The notes beneath the pieces were generated by a model. That model saw nothing but the letters and a program-made list of their open reading frames with translations, was not told where the DNA came from and searched no databases. From Candidatus Firestoneibacteriota bacterium (GTDB lineage Bacteria > Oederibacteriota > D2-FULL-39-29 > CAIOVX01), in contig CAIOVX010000087.1 in assembly GCA_903861835.1 (NCBI GenBank), positions 22,883-86,882 on the forward strand: a stretch of 64,000 bases of DNA. The letters run 5' to 3'. This document shows, piece by piece, positions 61,479 through 64,000 of the stretch (its first letter is position 1; each line of letters opens with the position of its first letter). The position numbers were made by a program, and so were the translations under genes.

Positions 61479-62351
61479 TCAATACACGACCTTATTGAGC
61501 GGATATTCAATTATACCCTGCGCCCCCTGTCTCTTAAGCTTTGGCAATATTTCCCTCACCACGCTTTCATCCATAATAACCTCTATCGCAACCCAATCAG
61601 GGTCGGAGAGGGCGGAAATAGTCGGAGTTTTCAAGGCCGGCAGTTCATCCACTATCTTTTTCAGTTTCGCCTTGGGCACATTCATCTTAAGCCCTACTTT
61701 CGATTCGGCTTCCAGAGCTCCCTGCAGGAGCAAGGCAATGTTCTCAATCTTTTCCCTGCTGCTCTTCTTCTTCCATGTTTCTTTGTTCGCGATTATCACA
61801 GTGGAGGACTCCATCACGGTCGCGATAATCTTCAGGTTGTTAGCCCTAAGCGAGGAACCCGTTTCGGTGATCTCCACCACAGCGTCTACCAGTTCCGGCG
61901 GTTTCGCCTCGGTCGCGCCCCAGGAGAACTCAACCTCCGCTTTAACCCCGTTTTTCGCGAGGAATTTATTGGTAATATTTACTACCTCGGTGGCTATTTT
62001 CTTGCCCTTGAGATCTTTTACGGTCTCTATCTTTGAATCATTCGGAACACAAAGTACCCAGCGCAGCACGTTTCTCGTCCTTTTCGCGTAAACCAGCGTT
62101 GCGACTTCGACTACCTTGCCGTCAACACCGTTCTCAACGACCCAGTCCTTGCCGGTCAGACCGAAATCCAGCTTACCGGAATTCACGTAGCGCGGTATCT
62201 CCTGGGCCCTGATGAACCTGGCTGTAAGCTCCGGATCATCAACTTTGGGCACGTAGGAACGCGAGCCGACTGATATTTTGTATCCGGCCTTCTTAAACAT
62301 CTGTATGGTTGCCTCCTGCAATGAACCGGCAGGCAAACCCAACTTAAGCAT
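61479..62351 (-). CDS. hisG: ATP phosphoribosyltransferase (long form)
   Basis: A 290-residue long-form HisG, which performs the first step of histidine synthesis from PRPP and ATP. The catalytic part contains [17 protein letters not shown], the PRPP-binding [15 protein letters not shown], and a C-terminal regulatory (PII-like) domain of about 75 residues that gives feedback control by histidine. No other his gene lies here. It ends in a strong terminator. Confidence 0.95.
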   Translation of the reverse strand: MLKLGLPAGSLQEATIQMFKKAGYKISVGSRSYVPKVDDPELTARFIRAQEIPRYVNSGKLDFGLTGKDWVVENGVDGKVVEVATLVYAKRTRNVLRWVLCVPNDSKIETVKDLKGKKIATEVVNITNKFLAKNGVKAEVEFSWGATEAKPPELVDAVVEITETGSSLRANNLKIIATVMESSTVIIANKETWKKKSSREKIENIALLLQGALEAESKVGLKMNVPKAKLKKIVDELPALKTPTISALSDPDWVAIEVIMDESVVREILPKLKRQGAQGIIEYPLNKVVY

Positions 62352-62383
62352 AGTAGTCTCCTAAAACCAAATTCCTGGAAAAT

Positions 62384-62504
62384 GTTCTAAATTCTAAACT
62401 CTAAATCCTAAAAAAGAACAAAACCATTAAACGGCAATAATTTACTTGGTTCTTTGCAATTTTGTTCTTTGCCCTTTGTTTAGTGCTTAGTATTTAGTGC
62501 TTGC
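62384..62504. repeat. Word-like repeat between leuB and hisG
   Basis: Two imperfectly inverted blocks of CTAAATTCTAAACTCTAAA-type and TTAGTGCTTAGTATTTAGTG-type words, with GAACAAAA and TTTTGTTC around the middle. It lies eight bases after the leuB stop. The leuB-hisG gap (161 bases) holds little else. Confidence 0.72.
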
Positions 62505-62512
62505 ATTTTTCT

Positions 62513-63583
62513 TTACTTAACGTAGCTGGCTACCAAATCCCCCACTTCCCGTGTCCCCATCCCCATCCTGCCGGCTGACATGCTCTTTAGCTTGCCGGAA
62601 AGAAGAGAGTCGATCACGGCCTTCTCTATCGCCTTCGCCGCCTTTTCCTCTCCGATGTAGTCAAGCATCATTGCGCCGGCCATTATTGCCGCTATCGGGT
62701 TAATCACATTCTTGCCGGTATACTTCGGCGCGCTTCCGCCCATCGGTTCAAACATTGAAACGCCTTCCGGGTTGATGTTACCGCCGGCAGCAACGCCAAG
62801 CCCGCCCTGTATCATGGCTGCCAGGTCGGTGATGATGTCGCCGAAAAGGTTCTCTGTGACTATTACATCATAATACTCCGGCTGCTTCACGAACCACATG
62901 GTAGTTGCGTCAACGTGATTGTAGTCCTGCTTGATATCCGGGTAGTACTTATTCCCCATCTCCGTATACGCCCTCATCCAAAGATCGCCGCAGTACGTGA
63001 GCACATTGGTCTTGTGGACCAGAGTAAGCATTTTCTTCTTGCTGTTCCTCTTCTTTGCGAACTCGTACGCGAACTTAAGGCAGCGGTCCACGACCGGCCT
63101 GGTGTAGGCCATCACGTGGGTCGCCACTTCATCCTTCGTGCCGACCATCGTAGCCCCTCCCATCCCGGTGTAGATGCCGCCGGAGTTCTCGCGAATGACG
63201 ACAAAATCTATGTCTTCCGGTTTCTTATCCTTAAGCGGTGTATCCACATTCGGGAAAAGCTTCACCGGCCGAAGATTAATATACTGGTCGAGCTTGAACC
63301 TGATATTTAAGAGTATTCCTTTCTCAAGAATGCCCGGCTTTACATCGGGATGCCCTATAGCTCCCAGAAATATGGAGTCAAACTTCCTGAACTCTTCAAT
63401 GGCGGAATCCGGGATTGTCTCGCCGGTCTTCATATATCTTTCCCCGCCGAAATCAAACTTTGTAAGGTTCAATTTAAAAGCGTACTTTGCTTCAGCCGCG
63501 TTAATTACTTTCAGGCCTTCAGCAACAACTTCCGGGCCTGTACCGTCGCCGCCCATAACCGCAATATTGTAACTTTTCACCAT
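62513..63583 (-). CDS. leuB: 3-isopropylmalate / isocitrate dehydrogenase family enzyme
   Basis: A 356-residue beta-hydroxyacid oxidative decarboxylase. The N-terminal [16 protein letters not shown] and the C-terminal [20 protein letters not shown] are family motifs. LeuB and the closely related homoisocitrate, tartrate and isocitrate dehydrogenases are hard to separate without a tree. LeuB is the best fit from length, but no other leu gene lies here. GGAGG precedes the ATG. Confidence 0.85.
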   Translation of the reverse strand: MVKSYNIAVMGGDGTGPEVVAEGLKVINAAEAKYAFKLNLTKFDFGGERYMKTGETIPDSAIEEFRKFDSIFLGAIGHPDVKPGILEKGILLNIRFKLDQYINLRPVKLFPNVDTPLKDKKPEDIDFVVIRENSGGIYTGMGGATMVGTKDEVATHVMAYTRPVVDRCLKFAYEFAKKRNSKKKMLTLVHKTNVLTYCGDLWMRAYTEMGNKYYPDIKQDYNHVDATTMWFVKQPEYYDVIVTENLFGDIITDLAAMIQGGLGVAAGGNINPEGVSMFEPMGGSAPKYTGKNVINPIAAIMAGAMMLDYIGEEKAAKAIEKAVIDSLLSGKLKSMSAGRMGMGTREVGDLVASYVK

Positions 63584-64000
63584 GATAAAACCTCCGTTTT
63601 CGCAGCAAAAGTCTGAATTTGTTTGATTACACGGATTACAAAAACAGATTACGCAGATTAAGACTTAAATCCGGCAAAGATCCCGGTCTTTCAACTGCGC
63701 ATTTAACAACTATAATTATACCGAAAAAGGCGCGGTCTTTCAAGGAAAGTTAAGGTAAAGGTGATTAGAAGGATTAGATAGACAGATTACGCAGATAATA
63801 CATAAAGCCATAAAACCCTTCCATTTTGTCTAATCAGCGTAATCGCATTTCCGGAATCTGCGTAATCAAATATTTTTAAGAAAAGTTAAGGTAAAGGTGA
63901 TTAGAAGGATTAGATAGACAGATTACGCAGATAATACATAAAGCCATAAAACCCTTCCATTTTGTCTAATCAGCGTAATCGCATTTCCGGAATCTGCGTA
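63584..64000. repeat. Intergenic repeat array (136-base perfect tandem unit)
   Basis: The last 417 bases contain no gene. Words such as ACAGATTACGCAGATTA occur first at 63625-63662. A 136-base unit then starts at 63746 and repeats from 63882, identical for all 119 bases to the right edge, so the array may continue. Inside the unit, inverted words GATTACGCAGAT and ATCTGCGTAATC pair. No CRISPR-like spacer pattern exists. Confidence 0.85.

Noticed and set aside
63746..64000. Possible CRISPR array or replication origin
   Set aside because: The unit is 136 bases with no spacer structure, no dnaA boxes were seen and no replication genes lie nearby. It remains an unexplained tandem repeat.

Overview
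The window looks like a chromosomal segment of an uncultivated, Gram-negative, anaerobic bacterium. Gram-negative: an outer-membrane barrel protein with a protease domain, a PorV-like barrel, and lipoproteins with clear lipoboxes. Anaerobic: 2-oxoacid:ferredoxin oxidoreductase, flavodiiron protein, rubredoxin, a rubrerythrin-like protein and a desulforedoxin-like peptide. Endonuclease Q, a GH57 branching enzyme paired with DUF4912, DUF1015, and many word-like simple repeats between genes suggest a candidate phylum in the Omnitrophota / Elusimicrobiota / Firestonebacteria / Goldbacteria neighbourhood. That placement is inference only. No rRNA, CRISPR array, transposase or prophage was seen. Nearly every gene lies on the minus strand. 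The exceptions are a Cys-rich mini-gene (54618-54746) and a thioredoxin-ccdA-tlpA operon (56437-57992).

Layout, from high to low coordinates (the direction of transcription): leuB and hisG (63.6-61.5 kb); ribF, an M23 peptidase, tRNA-Val(CAC), a cyclophilin-like protein and a polysaccharide deacetylase (61.4-58.0 kb); the plus-strand thiol-redox operon; pgi; then a redox/sulfur operon of flavodiiron protein, rubredoxin, ferritin-like protein, thioredoxin reductase, a NifS-like protein, DsrE, TusA and a 2-oxoacid:ferredoxin oxidoreductase (54.5-46.8 kb). Next come a TPR protein, a GlmU-like uridylyltransferase, prs, rplY, pth, comEA and a sigma-54 activator (46.8-41.3 kb); a Leloir operon galE-galT-galK (41.0-37.9 kb); two paralogous secreted proteins, each with its own terminator (37.8-36.4 kb); and a long run plsC-ispH-rpsA-sppA-fmdB-(protease/propeller/barrel)-nadD-yqeK-LCP-rsfS-argS-DUF401-UroD (36.3-22.7 kb). 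Then follow PfpI, a D-threonine-aldolase-like enzyme, DUF3467, birA, coaX, nfeD, slipin, a coiled-coil lipoprotein and trxA (22.5-15.6 kb); DUF1015, endonuclease Q, DUF4912, GH57 and ligA (15.5-8.1 kb); a PorV-like barrel; and an envelope-stress operon with two ECF sigma/anti-sigma pairs, DUF2752, signal peptidase I and HtrA (7.1-1.6 kb). A partial Asp-box lipoprotein runs off the left edge.

The strongest unusual signals are three. (1) The NifS-like protein at 50313-51503 keeps the catalytic cysteine but has Gln where the PLP-binding lysine should be and Leu where the substrate-binding arginine should be. It lies between thioredoxin reductase and a DsrE-TusA pair, so it may be a repurposed sulfur-relay scaffold. 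(2) A class of word-like repeats sits within about 0-10 bases downstream of stop codons inside gene runs and sometimes supplies the stop codon or the last residues. (3) A 42-residue Cys-rich peptide with a desulforedoxin-like signature has its own ribosome binding site and terminator on the opposite strand. Key-residue changes in ArgS, CoaX and GalK, and a structured element beside the tRNA, are also recorded.
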